Origin: Eutreptiella sp. 'Long Island Sound 2002'
Taxonomy: Eukaryota; Euglenozoa; Euglenophyceae; Eutreptiales; Eutreptiaceae
Reading direction: 5' to 3'
DNA: 64,000 nt
Assembly (NCBI GenBank): GCA_964036045.1
Contig: CAXIWF010000807.1
Coordinates: forward strand, 1-64,000
Below the pieces are notes generated by a model. It worked only from the letters and a program-made list of their open reading frames with translations. It did no database searches and had not been told where the DNA came from. Below, in pieces: positions 40,549 to 53,605 of the stretch; within the stretch, counting starts at the first letter, position 1; the number at the start of each line of letters is the position of its first letter. Both the position numbers and the translations under genes were made by a program.

Positions 40549-43429
40549 CGAAGTGGTCGCGAAGTGGTCGCGAAGCCGTCGCGAAGTGGTCGCGAAGTGG
40601 TCGAGAAGTGGTCGCGAAGTGGTCGCAATTATCGCGAAGTGGTCGCGAAGTGGTCGCGAAGTGGTCGCAAAGTGGTCGCGAAGTGGTCGCGAAGTGGTCG
40701 CGAAGTGGTCGCGAAGTGGTCGCGAAGTGGTCGCGAAGTGGTCGCAATTGTCGCGAAGTGGTTGCGAAGTGGTCGCGAAGTGGTCGCGAAGTGGTCGCGA
40801 AGTGGTCGAGAAGTGGTCGCGAAGTGGTCGCGAAGTGGTCGCGAAGTGGTCGCGAAGTGGTCGCGAAGTGGTCGCGAAGTGGTCGCGAAGTGGTCGCGAA
40901 GTGGTCGCAATTGTCGCGAGGTGGTCGCGAAGTGGTCGCGAAGTGGTCGTGAAGTGGTCTCGAAGTGGTCGCGAAGGTTGCGAAGTGGTCGCGAAGTGGT
41001 CGCGAAGTGGTTGCGAAGTGGTCGCGAAGTGGTCGCGAAGTGGTCGCGAAGTGGTCGCGAAGGTTGCGAATTCGTCGCGAAGTGGTCGCGAAGTGGTCGC
41101 GAAGGTTGCGAAGTGGTCGCGAAGTGGTCGCGAAGTGGTCGCAATTGTCGCGAAGTGGTCGCGAAGTGGTCGCGAAGTGGTCGCGAAGTGGTGGCGAAGT
41201 GGTCGCGTAGTGGTCGCGAAGTGGTCGCGAAGTGGTCGCGAAGTGGTGGCGAAGTGGTCGCGAAGTGGTCGCGAAGTGGTTGCGAAGTGGTCGCAATTGT
41301 CGCGAAGTGGTCGCGAAGTGGTCGCGAAGTGGTCGCGAAGTGGTCGCGAAATTTTTCGCGAAGTTGTCGCAAATGTCGCGAAGTGGTCGCGAAGTGGTCG
41401 CGAAGTGGTCGCGAAGTGGTCGCGAAGTGGTCGCGAAGTGGTCGCGAAGTGGTCGCGAAGTGGTCGCAATTGTCGCGAAGTGGTCGCGAAGTGGTCTCGA
41501 AGTGGTCGCGAAGTGGTCGCGAAGTGGTCGCGAAGTGGTCGCGAAGTGGTCGCGAAGAGGTCGCGAAGTGGTCGCGAAGTAGTCGCGAAGTGGTCGCGAA
41601 GGTTGCGAAGTGGTCGCGAAGTGGTCGCGAAGTGGTCGCGAAGTGGTCGCGAACTGGTCGCGAAGTGGTCGCAAAGTGGTCGCGAACTGGTTGCGAAGTG
41701 GTCGCGAAGTGGTCGCGAAGTGGTCGCGAAGTGGTCGCGAAGTGGTCGCGAAGGTTGCGAAGTGGTTGCGAAGTGGTCGCGAAGTGGTCGCGAAGTGGTC
41801 GCGAAGTGGTCGCGAAGGTTGCGAAGTGGTCGCGAAGTGGTCGCGGAGTGGTCGCGAAGTGGTCGCGAAGTGGTCGCAATTGTCGCGAGTTGGTCGCGAA
41901 GTGGTCGCGAAGTGGTCGCGAAGTGGTCGCGAAGTGGTCGCGAAGTGGTCGCGAAGTGGTCGCGAAGTGGTCGCGAAGTGGACACGAAGTGGTCGCGAAG
42001 TGGTCGCGATGTGGTAGCGAAGTGGTCGCGAAGTGGTCGCGAAGTGGTCGCGAAGTGGTCGCGAAGTGGTCGCGAAGTGGTCGCGAAGTGGTCGCGAAGT
42101 GGTCGCGAAGTGGTCGCGAAGTGGTCGCGAAGTGGTCGCAATTGTCGCGAAGTGGTCGCGAAGTGGTCGCGCAGTGGTCGCGAAGTGGTCGCGAAGTGGT
42201 CGTGAAGTGGTCTCGAAGTGGTCGCGAAGGTTGCGAAGTGGTCGCGAAGTGGTCGCGAAGTGGTTGCGAAGTGGTCGCGAAGGTTGCGAAGTGGTCGCTA
42301 AGTGGTCGCGAAGTGGTCGCGAAGTGGTCGCGAAGTGGTCGCGAAGTGGTCGCGAAGGTTGCGAATTCGTCGCGAAGTGGTCGCGAAGTGGTCGCGAAGG
42401 TTGCGATGTGGTCGCGAAGTGGTCGCGAAGTGGTCGCAATTGTCGCGAAGTGGTCGCGAAGTGGTCGCGAAGTGGTCGCGAAGTGGTGGCGAACTGGTCG
42501 CGTAGTGGTCGCGAAGTGGTCGCGAAGTGGTCGCGAAGTGGTGGCGAAGTGGTCGCGAAGTGGTCGCGAAGTGGTTGCGAAGTGGTCGCAATTGTCGCGA
42601 AGTGGTCGCGAAGTGGTCGCGAAGTGGTCGCGAAGTGGTCGCGAAATTTTTCGCGAAGTTGTCGCAAATTTCGCGAAGTGGTCGCGAAGTGGTCGCGAAG
42701 TGGTCGCGAAGTGGTCGCGAAGTGGTCGCGAAGTGGTCGCGAAGTGGTCGCGAAGTGGTCGCAATTGTCGCGAAGTGGTCGCGAAGTGGTCTCGAAGTGG
42801 TCGCGAAGTGGTCGCGAAGTGGTCGCGAAGTGGTCGCGAAGTGGTCGCGAAGTGGTCGCGAAGTGGTCGCGAAGTGGTCGCGAAGTGGTCGCGAAGGTTG
42901 CGAAGTGGTCGCGAAGTGGTCGCGAAGTGGTCGCGAAGTGGTCGCGAACTGGTCGCGAAGTGGTCGCGAAGTGGTCGCGAACTGGTTGCGAAGTGGTCGC
43001 GAAGTGGTCGCGAAGTGGTCGCGAAGTGGTCGCGAAGTGGTCGCGAAGGTTGCGAAGTGGTTGCGAAGTGGTCGCGAAGTGGTCGCGAAGTGGTCGCGAA
43101 GTGGTCGCGAAGGTTGCGAAGTGGTCGCGAAGTGGTCGCGAAGTGGTCGCGAAGTGGTCGCGAAGTGGTCGCAATTGTCGCGAGTTGGTCGCGAAGTGGT
43201 CGCGAAGTGGTCGCGAAGTGGTCGCGAAGTGGTCGCGAAGTGGTCGCGAAGTGGTCGCGAAGTGGTCGCGAAGTGGTCACGAAGTGGTCGCGAAGTGGTC
43301 GCGATGTGGTAGCGAAGTGGTCGCGAAGTGGTCGCGAAGTGGTCGCGAAGTGGTCGCGAAGTGGTCGCGAAGCGGTCGCGAAGTGGTCGCGAAGTGGTCG
43401 CGAAGTGGTCGCGAAGTGGTCGCGAAGTG

Positions 43430-45300
43430 GTCGCAATTGTCGCGAAGTGGTCGCGAAGTGGTCGCGAAGTGGTCGCGAAGTGGTCGCGAAGTGGTTGCGA
43501 AGTGGTCGCGAGGTGGTCGCGAAGTGGTCGCGAAGTGGTCGCGAAGTGGTCGCGAAGTGGTCGCGAAGTGGTCGCGAAGTGGTCGCGAAGTGGTCGCGAA
43601 GTGGTCGCAATTGTCGCGAAATGGTCGCGAGGTGGTCGCGAAGTGGTCGCGAAGTGGTCGCGAAGTGGTCGCGAAGTGGTCGCGAAGTGGTCAAGAAGTG
43701 GTCGCGAAGTGGTCGCGGAGTGGTCGCGAAGTGGTCGCGAACTGATCGCGAAGTGGTCGCGAAGTGGTCGCGAAGTGGTCGCGAAGTGGTCGCGAAGTGG
43801 TCGCGAAGTGGTCGCAATTGTCGCGGAGTGGTCGCGAAGTGGTCGCAAAGTGGTTGCGAAGGTTGCGAAGTGGTCGCGAAGTGGTCGCGAAGGCTCGCGA
43901 AGTGGTCGCGAAGTGGTCGCGAAGTGGTCGCGAAGTGGTCGCGAAGTGGTCGCGAAGTGGTCGCGAAGTGGTCGCAATTGTCGCGAAATGGTCGCGAAGT
44001 GGTCGCGAAGTGGTCGCGAAGTGGTCGCGAAGTGGTTGCGAAGTGGTCGCGAAGTGGTCGCGAAGTGGTCGCAAAGTGTTCGCGAAGTGGTCGCGAAGTG
44101 GTCGCGAAGTGGTCGCGAAGTGGTCGCGAAGTGGTCGCGAAGTGGTCGCGAAGTGGTTGCGAACCGGTCGCGAAGTGGTCGCGAAGTGGTCGCGAAGTGG
44201 TCGCGAAGTGGTTGCGAAGGTTGCGAAGTGGTCGCGAAGTGGTCGCGAAGCGGTCGCGAAGTGGTCGCGAAGTGGTCGCGAAGTGGTCGCGAAGTGGTCG
44301 CAATTGTCGCGAAGTGGTCGCGAAGTGGTCGCGAAGTAGTCGCGAAGGTTGCGAAGTGGTCGCGAAGTGGTCGCGAAGTGGTCGCGAACTGGTCGCGAAG
44401 GTTGCGAAGAGGTCGCGAAGTGGTCGCAAAGTGGTCGCGAAGTGGTCGCGAAGTGGTCGGGAAGTGGTCGCGAAGTGGTCGCGAAGTGGTCGCGAAGTGG
44501 TCGCGAAGTGGTCGCGAAGTGGTCGCGCACTGGTCGCGAAGTGGTCGCGAACTGATCGCGAACTGGTCGCGCACTGGTCGCGAAGTGGTCGCGGAGTGGT
44601 CTCGGAGTGGTCGCGGAGTGGTCGCGGAGTGGTCGCGGAGTGGTCGCGAAGTGGTCGCGAAGTGGTCGCCAAGTGGTCGCGAAGTGGTCGCGAAGTGGTC
44701 GCGAAGTGGTCGCGAAGTGGTCGCGAAGTGGTCGCGAAGTGGTCGCGGAGTGGGGTGGTCGCGGACTGGTGGCGGGGTGGTCGCGGAGTGGTCGCGAAGT
44801 GGTCGCGAAGTGGTCGCGAAGTGGTCGCGAAGTGGTCGCGAAGTGGTCGCAATTGTCGCGAAGTGGTCGTGAAGTGGTCGCGAAGTGGTCGCGAAGTGGT
44901 CGCGAAGTGGTCGCGAAGTGGTCGCGAAGTGGTCGCGAAGTGGTCGCGAAGTGGTCGCAATTGTCGCGAAGTGGTCGCGAAGTGGTCGCGAAGTGGTCGC
45001 GAAGTGGTCGCGAAGTGGTCGCGAAGGTTGCGAAGTGGTCGCGAAGTGGTCGCGAAGTGGTCGCGAAGTGGTCGCGAACTGGTTGCGAAGTGGTCGCGAA
45101 GTGGTCGCGAAGTGGTCGCGAAGTGGTCGCGAAGTGGTCGCGAAGTGGTCGCGAAGTGGTCGCGAAGTGGTCGCGAAGTGGTCGCAATTGTCGCGAAGTG
45201 GTCGCGAAGTGGTCGCGAAGTGGTCGCGAAGTGGTCGCGAAGTGGTTGCGAAGTGGTCGCGAAGTGGTCGCGAAGTGGTCGCGAAGTGGTCGCGAAGTGG
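43430..45300 (+). repeat. Higher-order block of satellite B, copy 1 (1870-bp offset)
   Basis: Ordered variants (CGAAATGGTCGCGAGG at about 43617, AAGAAGTGG, AACTGATCG, GAACCGG, GTCGGGAAG at 44459, GAGTGGGGTGGTCGCGG at about 44748) recur exactly 1870 bp downstream with only a few base changes. Ends are approximate. Confidence 0.75.
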
Positions 45301-47100
45301 TCTCGAAGTGGTCGCGAAGTGGTCGCGAAGCGGTCGCGAAGTGGTCGCGAAGTGGTCGCAATTGTCGCGAAGTGGTCGCGAAGTGGTCGCGAAGTGGTCG
45401 CGAAGTGGTCGCGAAGTGGTCGCGAAGTGGTCGCGAAGTGGTCGCGAAGTGGTCGCGAAGTGGTCGCGAAGTGGTCGCAATTGTCGCGAAATGGTCGCGA
45501 GGTGGTCGCGAAGTGGTCGCGAAGTGGTCGCGAAGTGGTCGCGAAGTGGTCGCGAAGTGGTCAAGAAGTGGTCGCGAAGTGGTCGCGGAGTGGTCGCGAA
45601 GTGGTCGCGAACTGATCGCGAAGTGGTCGCGAAGTGGTCGCGAAGTGGTCGCGAAGTGGTCGCGAAGTGGTCGCGAAGTGGTCGCAATTGTCGCGAAGTG
45701 GTCGCGAAGTGGTCGCGAAGTGGTTGCGAAGGTTGCGAAGTGGTCGCGAAGTGGTCGCGAAGGGTCGCGAAGTGGTCGCGAAGTGGTCGCGAAGTGGTCG
45801 CGAAGTGGTCGCGAAGTGGTCGCGAAGTGGTCGCGAAGTGGTCGCAATTGTCGCGAAATGGTCGCGAAGTGGTCGCGAAGTGGTCGCGAAGTGGTCGCGA
45901 AGTGGTTGCGAAGTGGTCGCGAAGTGGTCGCGAAGTGGTCGCAAAGTGTTCGCGAAGTGGTCGCGAAGTGGTCGCGAAGTGGTCGCGAAGTGGTCGCGAA
46001 GTGGTCGCGAAGTGGTCGCGAAGTGGTTGCGAACCGGTCGCGAAGTGGTCGCGAAGTGGTCGCGAAGTGGTCGCGAAGTGGTTGCGAAGGTTGCGAAGTG
46101 GTCGCGAAGTGGTCGCGAAGCGGTCGCGAAGTGGTCGCGAAGTGGTCGCGAAGTGGTCGCGAAGTGGTCGCAATTGTCGCGAAGTGGTCGCGAAGTGGTC
46201 GCGAAGTAGTCGCGAAGGTTGCGAAGTGGTCGCGAAGTGGTCGCGAAGTGGTCGCGAACTGGTCGCGAAGGTTGCGAAGAGGTCGCGAAGTGGTCGCAAA
46301 GTGGTCGCGAAGTGGTCGCGAAGTGGTCGGGAAGTGGTCGCGAAGTGGTCGCGAAGTGGTCGCGAAGTGGTCGCGAAGTGGTCGCGAAGTGGTCGCGCAC
46401 TGGTCGCGAAGTGGTCGCGAACTGATCGCGAACTGGTCGCGCACTGGTCGCGAAGTGGTCGCGGAGTGGTCTCGGAGTGGTCGCGGAGTGGTCGCGGAGT
46501 GGTCGCGGAGTGGTCGCGAAGTGGTCGCGAAGTGGTCGCCAAGTGGTCGCGAAGTGGTCGCGAAGTGGTCGCGAAGTGGTCGCGAAGTGGTCGCGAAGTG
46601 GTCGCGAAGTGGTCGCGGAGTGGGGTGGTCGCGGACTGGTGGCGGGGTGGTCGCGGAGTGGTCGCGAAGTGGTCGCGAAGTGGTCGCGAAGTGGTCGCGA
46701 AGTGGTCGCGAAGTGGTCGCAATTGTCGCGAAGTGGTCGTGAAGTGGTCGCGAAGTGGTCGCGAAGTGGTCGCGAAGTGGTCGCGAAGTGGTCGCGAAGT
46801 GGTCGCAATTGTCGCGAAGTGGTCGCGAAGTGGTCGCGAAGTGGTCGCGAAGGTTGCGAAGTGGTCGCGAAGTGGTCGCGAAGTGGTCGCGAAGTGGTCG
46901 CGAAGTGGTCGCGAAGTGGTCGCGAACTGGTTGCGAAGTGGTCGCGAAGTGGTCGCGAAGTGGTCGCGGAGTGGGGTGGTCGCGGACTGGTGGCGGGGTG
47001 GTCGCGGAGTGGTCGCGAAGTGGTCGCGAAGTGGTCGCGAAGTGGTCGCGAAGTGGTCGCGAAGTGGTCGCAATTGTCGCGAAGTGGTCGTGAAGTGGTC
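45301..47100 (+). repeat. Higher-order block of satellite B, copy 2
   Basis: Second copy of 43430-45300; the same marker order holds until about 46.8 kb, where unit deletions appear. Confidence 0.7.
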
Positions 47101-50100
47101 GCGAAGTGGTCGCGAAGTGGTCGCGAAGTGGTCGCGAAGTGGTCGCGAAGTGGTCGCGAAGTGGTCGCGAAGTGGTCGCAATTGTCGCGAAGTGGTCGCG
47201 AAGTGGTCGCAATTGTCGCGAAGTGGTCGCGAAGTGGTCGCGAAGTAGTCGCGAAGGTTGCGAAGTGGTCGCGAAGTGGTCGCGAAGTGGTCGCGAACTG
47301 GTCGCGAAGGTTGCGAAGAGGTCGCGAAGTGGTAGCAAAGTGGTCGCGAAGTGGTCGCGAAGTGGTCGGGAAGTGGTCGCGAAGTGGTCGCGAAGTGGTC
47401 GCGAAGTGGTCGCGAAGTGGTCGCGAAGTGGTCGCGCACTGGTCGCGAAGTGGTCGCGAACTGATCGCGAACTGGTCGCGCACTGGTCGCGAAGTGGTCG
47501 CGGAGTGGTCTCGGAGTGGTCGCGGAGTGGTCGCGGAGTGGTCGCGGAGTGGTCGCGAAGTGGTCGCGAAGTGGTCGCCAAGTGGTCGCGAAGTGGTCGC
47601 GAAGTGGTCGCGAAGTGGTCGCGAAGTGGTCGCGAAGTGGTCGCGAAGTGGTCGCGGAGTGGGGTGGTCGCGGACTGGTGGCGGGGTGGTCGCGGAGTGG
47701 TCGCGAAGTGGTCGCGAAGTGGTTGCGAAGTGGTCGCGAAGTGGTCGCGAAGTGGTCGCAATTGTCGCGAAGTGGTCGTGAAGTGGTCGCGAAGTGGTCG
47801 CGAAGTGGTCGCGAAGTGGTCGCGAAGTGGTCGCGAAGTGGTCGCGAAGTGGTCGCGAAGTGGTCGCAATTGTCGCGAAGTGGTCGCGAAGTGGTCGCGA
47901 AGTGGTCGCGAAGTGGTCGCGAAGTGGTCGCGAAGGTTGCGAAGTGGTCGCGAAGTGGTCGCGAAGTGGTCGCGAAGTGGTCGCGAACTGGTTGCGAAGT
48001 GGTCGCGAAGTGGTCGCGAAGTGGTCGCGGAGTGGGGTGGTCGCGGACTGGTGGCGGGGTGGTCGCGGAGTGGTCGCGAAGTGGTCGCGAAGTGGTCGCG
48101 AAGTGGTCGCGAAGTGGTCGCGAAGTGGTCGCAATTGTCGCGAAGTGGTCGTGAAGTGGTCGCGAAGTGGTCGCGAAGTGGTCGCGAAGTGGTCGCGAAG
48201 TGGTCGCGAAGTGGTCGCGAAGTGGTCGCGAAGTGGTCGCAATTGTCGCGAAGTGGTCGCGAAGTGGTCGCGAAGTGGTCGCGAAGTGGTCGCGAAGTGG
48301 TCGCGAAGGTCGCGAAGTGGTCGCGAAGTGGTCGCGAAGTGGTCGCGAAGTGGTCGCGAACTGGTTGCGAAGTGGTCGCGAAGTGGTCGCGAAGTGGTCG
48401 CGAAGTGGTCGCGAAGAGGTCGCGAAGTGGTCGCGAAGTGGTCGCGAAGTGGTCGCATTTGTCGCGAAGTGGTCGCGAAGTGGTCGCGAAGTGGTCGCGA
48501 AGTGGTCGCGAAGTGGTTGCGAAGTGGTCGCGAAGTGGTCGCGAAGTGGTCGCGAAGTGGTCGCGAAGTGGTCTCGAAGTGGTCGCGAAGTGGTCGCGAA
48601 GCGGTCGCGAAGTGGTCGCGAAGTGGTCGCAATTGTCGCGAAGTGGTCGGGAAGTGGTCGCGAAGTGGTCGCGAAGTGGTCGCGAAGTGGTCGCGAAGTG
48701 GTCGCGAAGTGGTCGCGAAGTGGTCGCGAAGTGGTCGCGAAGTGGTCGCAATTGTCGCGAAATGGTCGCGAGGTGGTCGCGAAGTGGTCGCGAAGTGGTC
48801 GCGAAGTGGTCGCGAAGTGGTCGCGAAGTGGTCAAGAAGTGGTCGCGAAGTGGTCGCGGAGTGGTCGCGAAGTGGTCGCGAAGTGGTCGCGAAGTGGTCG
48901 CAATTGTCGCGAAGTGGTCGCGAAGTGGTCGCGAAGTGGTTGCGAAGGTTGCGAGGTGGTCGCGAAGTGGTCGCGAAGTGGTCGCGAAGTGGTCGCGAAG
49001 TGGTCGCGAAGTGGTCGCAATTGTCGCGAAATGGTCGCGAAGTGGTCGCGAAGTGGTCGCGAAGTGGTCGCGAAGTGGTTGCGAAGTGGTCGCGAAGTGG
49101 TCGCGAAGTGGTCGCAAAGTGTTCGCGAAGTGGTCGCGAAGTGGTCGCGAAGTGGTCGCGAAGTGGTCGCGAAGTGGTCGCGAAGTGGTTGCGAACCGGT
49201 CGCGAAGTGGTCGCGAAGTGGTCGCGAAGTGGTCGCGAAGTGGTTGCGAAGGTTGCGAAGTGGTCGCGAAGTGGTCGCGAAGCGGTCGCGAAGTGGTCGC
49301 GAAGTGGTCGCGAAGTGGTCGCGAAGTGGTCGCAATTGTCGCGAAGTGGTCGCGAAGTGGTCGCGAAGTAGTCGCGAAGGTTGCGAAGTGGTCGCGAAGT
49401 GGTCGCGAAGTGGTCGCGAAGTGGTCGCGAAGTGGTCGGAAAGTGGTCGCGAAGTGGTCGCGAAGTGGTCGCGAAGTGGTCGCGAAGTGGTCGCGAAGTG
49501 GTCGCGCACTGGTCGCGAAGTGGTCGCGAACTGATCGCGAACTGGTCGCGCACTGGTCGCGAAGTGGTCGCGGAGTGGTCTCGGAGTGGTCGCGGAGTGG
49601 TCGCGGAGTGGTCGCGGAGTGGTCGCGAAGTGGTCGCGAAGTGGTCGCCAAGTGGTCGCGAAGTGGTCGCGAAGTGGTCGCGAAGTGGTCGCGAAGTGGT
49701 CGCGAAGTGGTCGCGAAGTGGTCGCGGAGTGGGGTGGTCGCGGACTGGTGGCGGGGTGGTCGCGGAGTGGTCGCGAAGTGGTCGCGAAGTGGTCGCGAAG
49801 TGGTCGCGAAGTGGTCGCAATTGTCGCGAAGTGGTCGTGAAGTGGTCGCGAAGTGGTCGCGAAGTGGTCGCGAAGTGGTCGCGAAGTGGTCGCGAAGTGG
49901 TCGCGAAGTGGTCGCGAAGTGGTCGCAATTGTCGCGAAGTGGTCGCGAAGTGGTCGCGAAGTGGTCGCGAAGTGGTCGCGAAGTGGTCGCGAAGGTTGCG
50001 AAGTGGTCGCGAAGTGGTCGCGAAGTGGTCGCGAAGTGGTCGCGAACTGGTTGCGAAGTGGTCGCGAAGTGGTCGCGAAGTGGTCGCGAAGTGGTCGCGA

Positions 50101-52316
50101 AGGTTGCGAAGTGGTTGCGAAGTGGTCGCGAACTGGTCGCGAAGTGGTCGCGAAGTGGTCGCGAACGTTGCGAAGTGGTCGCGAAGTGGTCGCGCAGTGG
50201 TCGCGAAGTGGTCGCGAAGTGGTCGCAATTGTCGCGAGGTGGTCGCGAAGTGGTCGCGAAGTGGTCGCGAAGTGGTCGCGAAGTGGTCACGAAGTGGTCG
50301 CGAAGTGGTCGCGAAGTGGTCGCGAAGTGGTCGCGAAGTGCTTGCGAAGTGGTCGCAATTGTCGCGAAGTGGTCGCGAAGTGGTCGCGAAGTGGTCGCGA
50401 AGTGGTCGCGAAGGTTGCGAAGTGGTCGCGAAGTGGTCGCGAAGTGGTCGCGAAGTGGTCGCGAAGTGGTCGCGAACTGGTTGCGAAGTGGTCGCGAAGT
50501 GGTCGCGAAGTGGTCGCGAAGTCGTCGCGAAGTGGTCGCGAAGGTTGCGAAGTGGTTGCGAAGTGGTCGCGAAGTGGTCGCGAAGTGGTCGCGAAGTGGT
50601 CGCGAAGGTTGCGAAGTGGTCGCGAAGTGGTCGCGAAGTGGTCGCGAAGTGGTCGCGAAGTGGTCGCAATTGTCGTGAGGTGGTCGCGAAGTGGTCGCGA
50701 AGTGGTCGCGAAGTGGTCGCGAAGTGGTCACGAAGTGGTCGCGAAGTGGTCGCGATGTGGTAGCGAAGTGGTCGCGAAGTGGTCGCGAAGTGGTCGCGAA
50801 GTGGTCGCGAAGTGGTCGCGAAATCGTCGCAAAGTGGTCGCGAAGTGGTCGCGAAGTGGTCGCGAAGTGGTCGCGAAGTGGTCGCAATTGTCGCGAAGTG
50901 GTCGCGAAGTGGTCGCGAAGTGGTCGCGAAGTGGTCGCGAAGTGGTTGCGAAGTGGTCGCGAAGTGGTCGCGAAGTGGTCGCGAACTGGTCGCGAAGTGT
51001 CGCGAAGTGGTTGCGAAGTGGTTGCGAAGTGGTCGCGAAGAGGTCGCGAAGTGGTCGCGAAGTGGTGACGAAGTGGTCGCAAAGTGTTCGCGAAGTGGTC
51101 GCGAAGTGGTCGCGAAGTGGTCGCGAAGTGGTCGAGAAGTGGTCGCGAAGTGGTCGCGAACCGGTCGCGAAGTGGTCGCGAAGTGGTCGCGAAGTGGTCG
51201 CGAAGTGGTTGCGAAGGTTGCGAAGTGGTCGCGAAGTGGTCGCGAAGTGGTCGCAATAGTCGCGAAATGGTCGCGAAGTGGTCGCGAAGTGGTGGCGAAG
51301 TGGTCGCGAAGTGGTCGCGAAGTGGTCGCGAAGTGGTCGCGAAGTGGTCGCAATTGTCGCGAAGTGGTCGCGAAGTGGTCGCGAAGTAGTCTCGAAGGTT
51401 GCGAAGTGGTCGCGAAGTGGTCGCGAAGTGGTCGCGAACTGGTCGCGAAGGTTGCGAAGTGGTCGCGCATTGGTCGCGAAGTTGTCGCGAAGTGGTCGCG
51501 AAGTGGTCGCGAAGTGGTCGCGAAGTGGTCGCGAAGTGGGGGCGAAGTGGTCGCGCACTGGTCGCGAAGTGGTCGCGAACTGATCGCGAACTGGTCGCGC
51601 ACTGGTCGCGAAGTGGTCGCGGAGTGGTCTCGGAATGGTCGCGGAGTGGTCGCGGAGTGGTCGCGGAGTTGTCGCGGAGTGGTCGCGGAGTGGTCGCGGA
51701 GTGGTCGCGAAGTGGTCGCGAAGTGGTCGCCAAGTGGTCGCGAAGTGGTCGCGAAGTGGTCGCGAAGTGGTCGCGAAGTGGTCGCGAAGTGGTCGCGAAG
51801 TGGTCGCGGAGTGGGGTGGTCGCGGACTGGTCGCGGGGTGGTCGCGGAGTGGTCGCGGAGTGGTCGCGAAGTGGTCGCGAAGTGGTCGCGAAGTGGTCGC
51901 GAAGTGGTCGCGAAGTGGTCGCAATTGTCGCGAAGTGGTCGTGAAGTGGTCGCGAAGTGGTCGCGAAGTGGTCGCGAAGTGGTCGCGAAGGGGTCGCGAA
52001 GTTGTCGCGAGGTGGTCGCGAAGTGGTCGCGAAGTGGTCGCGAAGTGGTCGCGAAGTGGTCGCAATTGTCGCGAAGTGGTCGCGAAGTGCTCCCGAAGTG
52101 GTCGCGAAGTGGTCGCTAAGTGGTCGCCAAGTGGTCGCGAAGTGGTCGGGAAGTGGTCGCGGAGTGGAGTGGTCGTGGAGTGGTCGCGCAGTGGTCGCGG
52201 ACTGGCCGCCGAGTGGTCGCGGAGTGGTCGCGAAGTGGTCGTGAAGTGGTCGCGAAGTGGTCGCGAAGTGGTCGCGAAGTGGTGGCGAAGTGGTCGCGAA
52301 GTGGTCGCGAAGTGGT

Positions 52317-53605
52317 AGGGGGCGAGGGGGGGCGAGGGGGGGCGATGGGGGGCGATGGGGGGCGATGGGGGGCGATGGGGGCAATCGGGGGCGATGGGGG
52401 GCGATGGGTGGCGAGGGGGGGCGAGGGGGGGCGATGGGGGGCGATGGGGGGCGATGGCGGGCGAGGGCGGCGGTGGGGGGCGGTGGGGGGGCGGTGGGGG
52501 GCGATGGGGGGTGATGGGGGGCGATGGGGGGGCTATCGGGGGCGATCGGGGGCGATGGGGGGCGATGGGGGGAGATGGGGGGGCGATGGGGTGCGATGGG
52601 TGGCGAGGGGGGGCGATGTGGGGCGATGGGGGGCGATGGGGGGCGAGGGGGGGCGATGGGGGGCGAAGGGGGGCGTTTGGGGGGCGGTGGGGAGCGATGG
52701 GGGGGCGATGGGGGGCGATGGGGGGCGATGGGGGGCGATGGGGGGCGACGGGGGGCGATGGGGGGGCGATGGTGGGCGATGGGGGGCGATCGGGGGCGAT
52801 CGTGGGCAATGGGGGGGCAATGGGGGGCGAGGTGGGGCGACGGGGGGCGATCTGGGGCGATGGGGGGCGAGGGGGGGCGAGGGGGGGCGATGGGGGGGCG
52901 ATGGGGGGCTAGGGGGGGCGAGGGGGGGCGATGGGTGGCGTTGGGGGGCGATGGGGGGCAATGGGGGGGCAATGGGGGGGCGATGGGGGGGCGATGGGGG
53001 GCGATGGGGGGCGATGGGGGGGCGATGGGGGGCGATCAGGGGCGATCGGGGGGCGATCGGGGGCGATGGGGGCTGAGGGGGGGCGATGGGGGGCGATGGG
53101 GGGTGAGGGGGGGCGAGGGGGGGCGAGGGGGGCGACCGGGGGCGAGGGGGGGCGATGGGGGGCGAGGGGGGGCGATGGGGGGCGAGGGGGGGCGATGGGG
53201 GGCGATGGGGGGCGATGGGGGGGCGATGGGGGGCGATGGGGGGCGAGGGGGGGGCGATGGGGGGCGATGGGGGGTAATTGGGGGCAATGGGGGGCGAGGG
53301 GGGGCGTTGGGGGGCGAGGGGGGGCGTTGGGGGGCGAGGGGGGGCAAGGGGGGGCGATGGGGGGCGATGGGGGGCGAGGGGGGGCGATGGGGGGCGATGG
53401 GGGGCGATGGGGGGCAATTGGGGGCAATGGGGGGGCGAGGGGGGGCGATGGGGGGCGAGGGGGGGGCATAGGGGGGGGGGCGAGGGGGGGCGATGGGGGG
53501 CGATGGGGGGCGATGGGGGGCAATGGGGGGCGAGGGGGGGCGAGGGGGGGCCAGGGGGGGGCGAGGGGGGGCGATGGGGGGCAATGGGGGGGGCGATGGG
53601 GGGCG
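52317..53605 (+). repeat. Satellite A array, block 5
   Basis: 10-bp satellite between satellite B and the assembly gap, G-rich strand on plus. The border reads GAAGTGGTAGGGGGCGAGG. Confidence 0.96.

Larger units (their letters stand above)
40549..52316 (+). repeat. Satellite B array, 11-bp unit GCGAAGTGGTC
   Basis: 11.8 kb of an 11-bp unit. Each unit junction makes the palindrome TCGCGA. Frequent length variants are GCAATTGTC and GCGAAGGTT (9 bp each). The perfect unit has no stop in any of the six frames; 33 bp give the peptide repeats REVVAKWSRSG (plus) and ATTSRPLRDHF (minus), which produce open frames of over 1000 codons that I treat as artefacts. Rare-variant series recur: AAATTTTTCGCG at 41349 and 42644 (offset 1295), GTCGGGAAG at 44459 and 46329 (offset 1870), and GAGTGGGGTGGTCGCGGACT near 44748, 46618, 46968, 47656, 48028, 49726 and 51808. 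No gene is visible. Confidence 0.97.
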
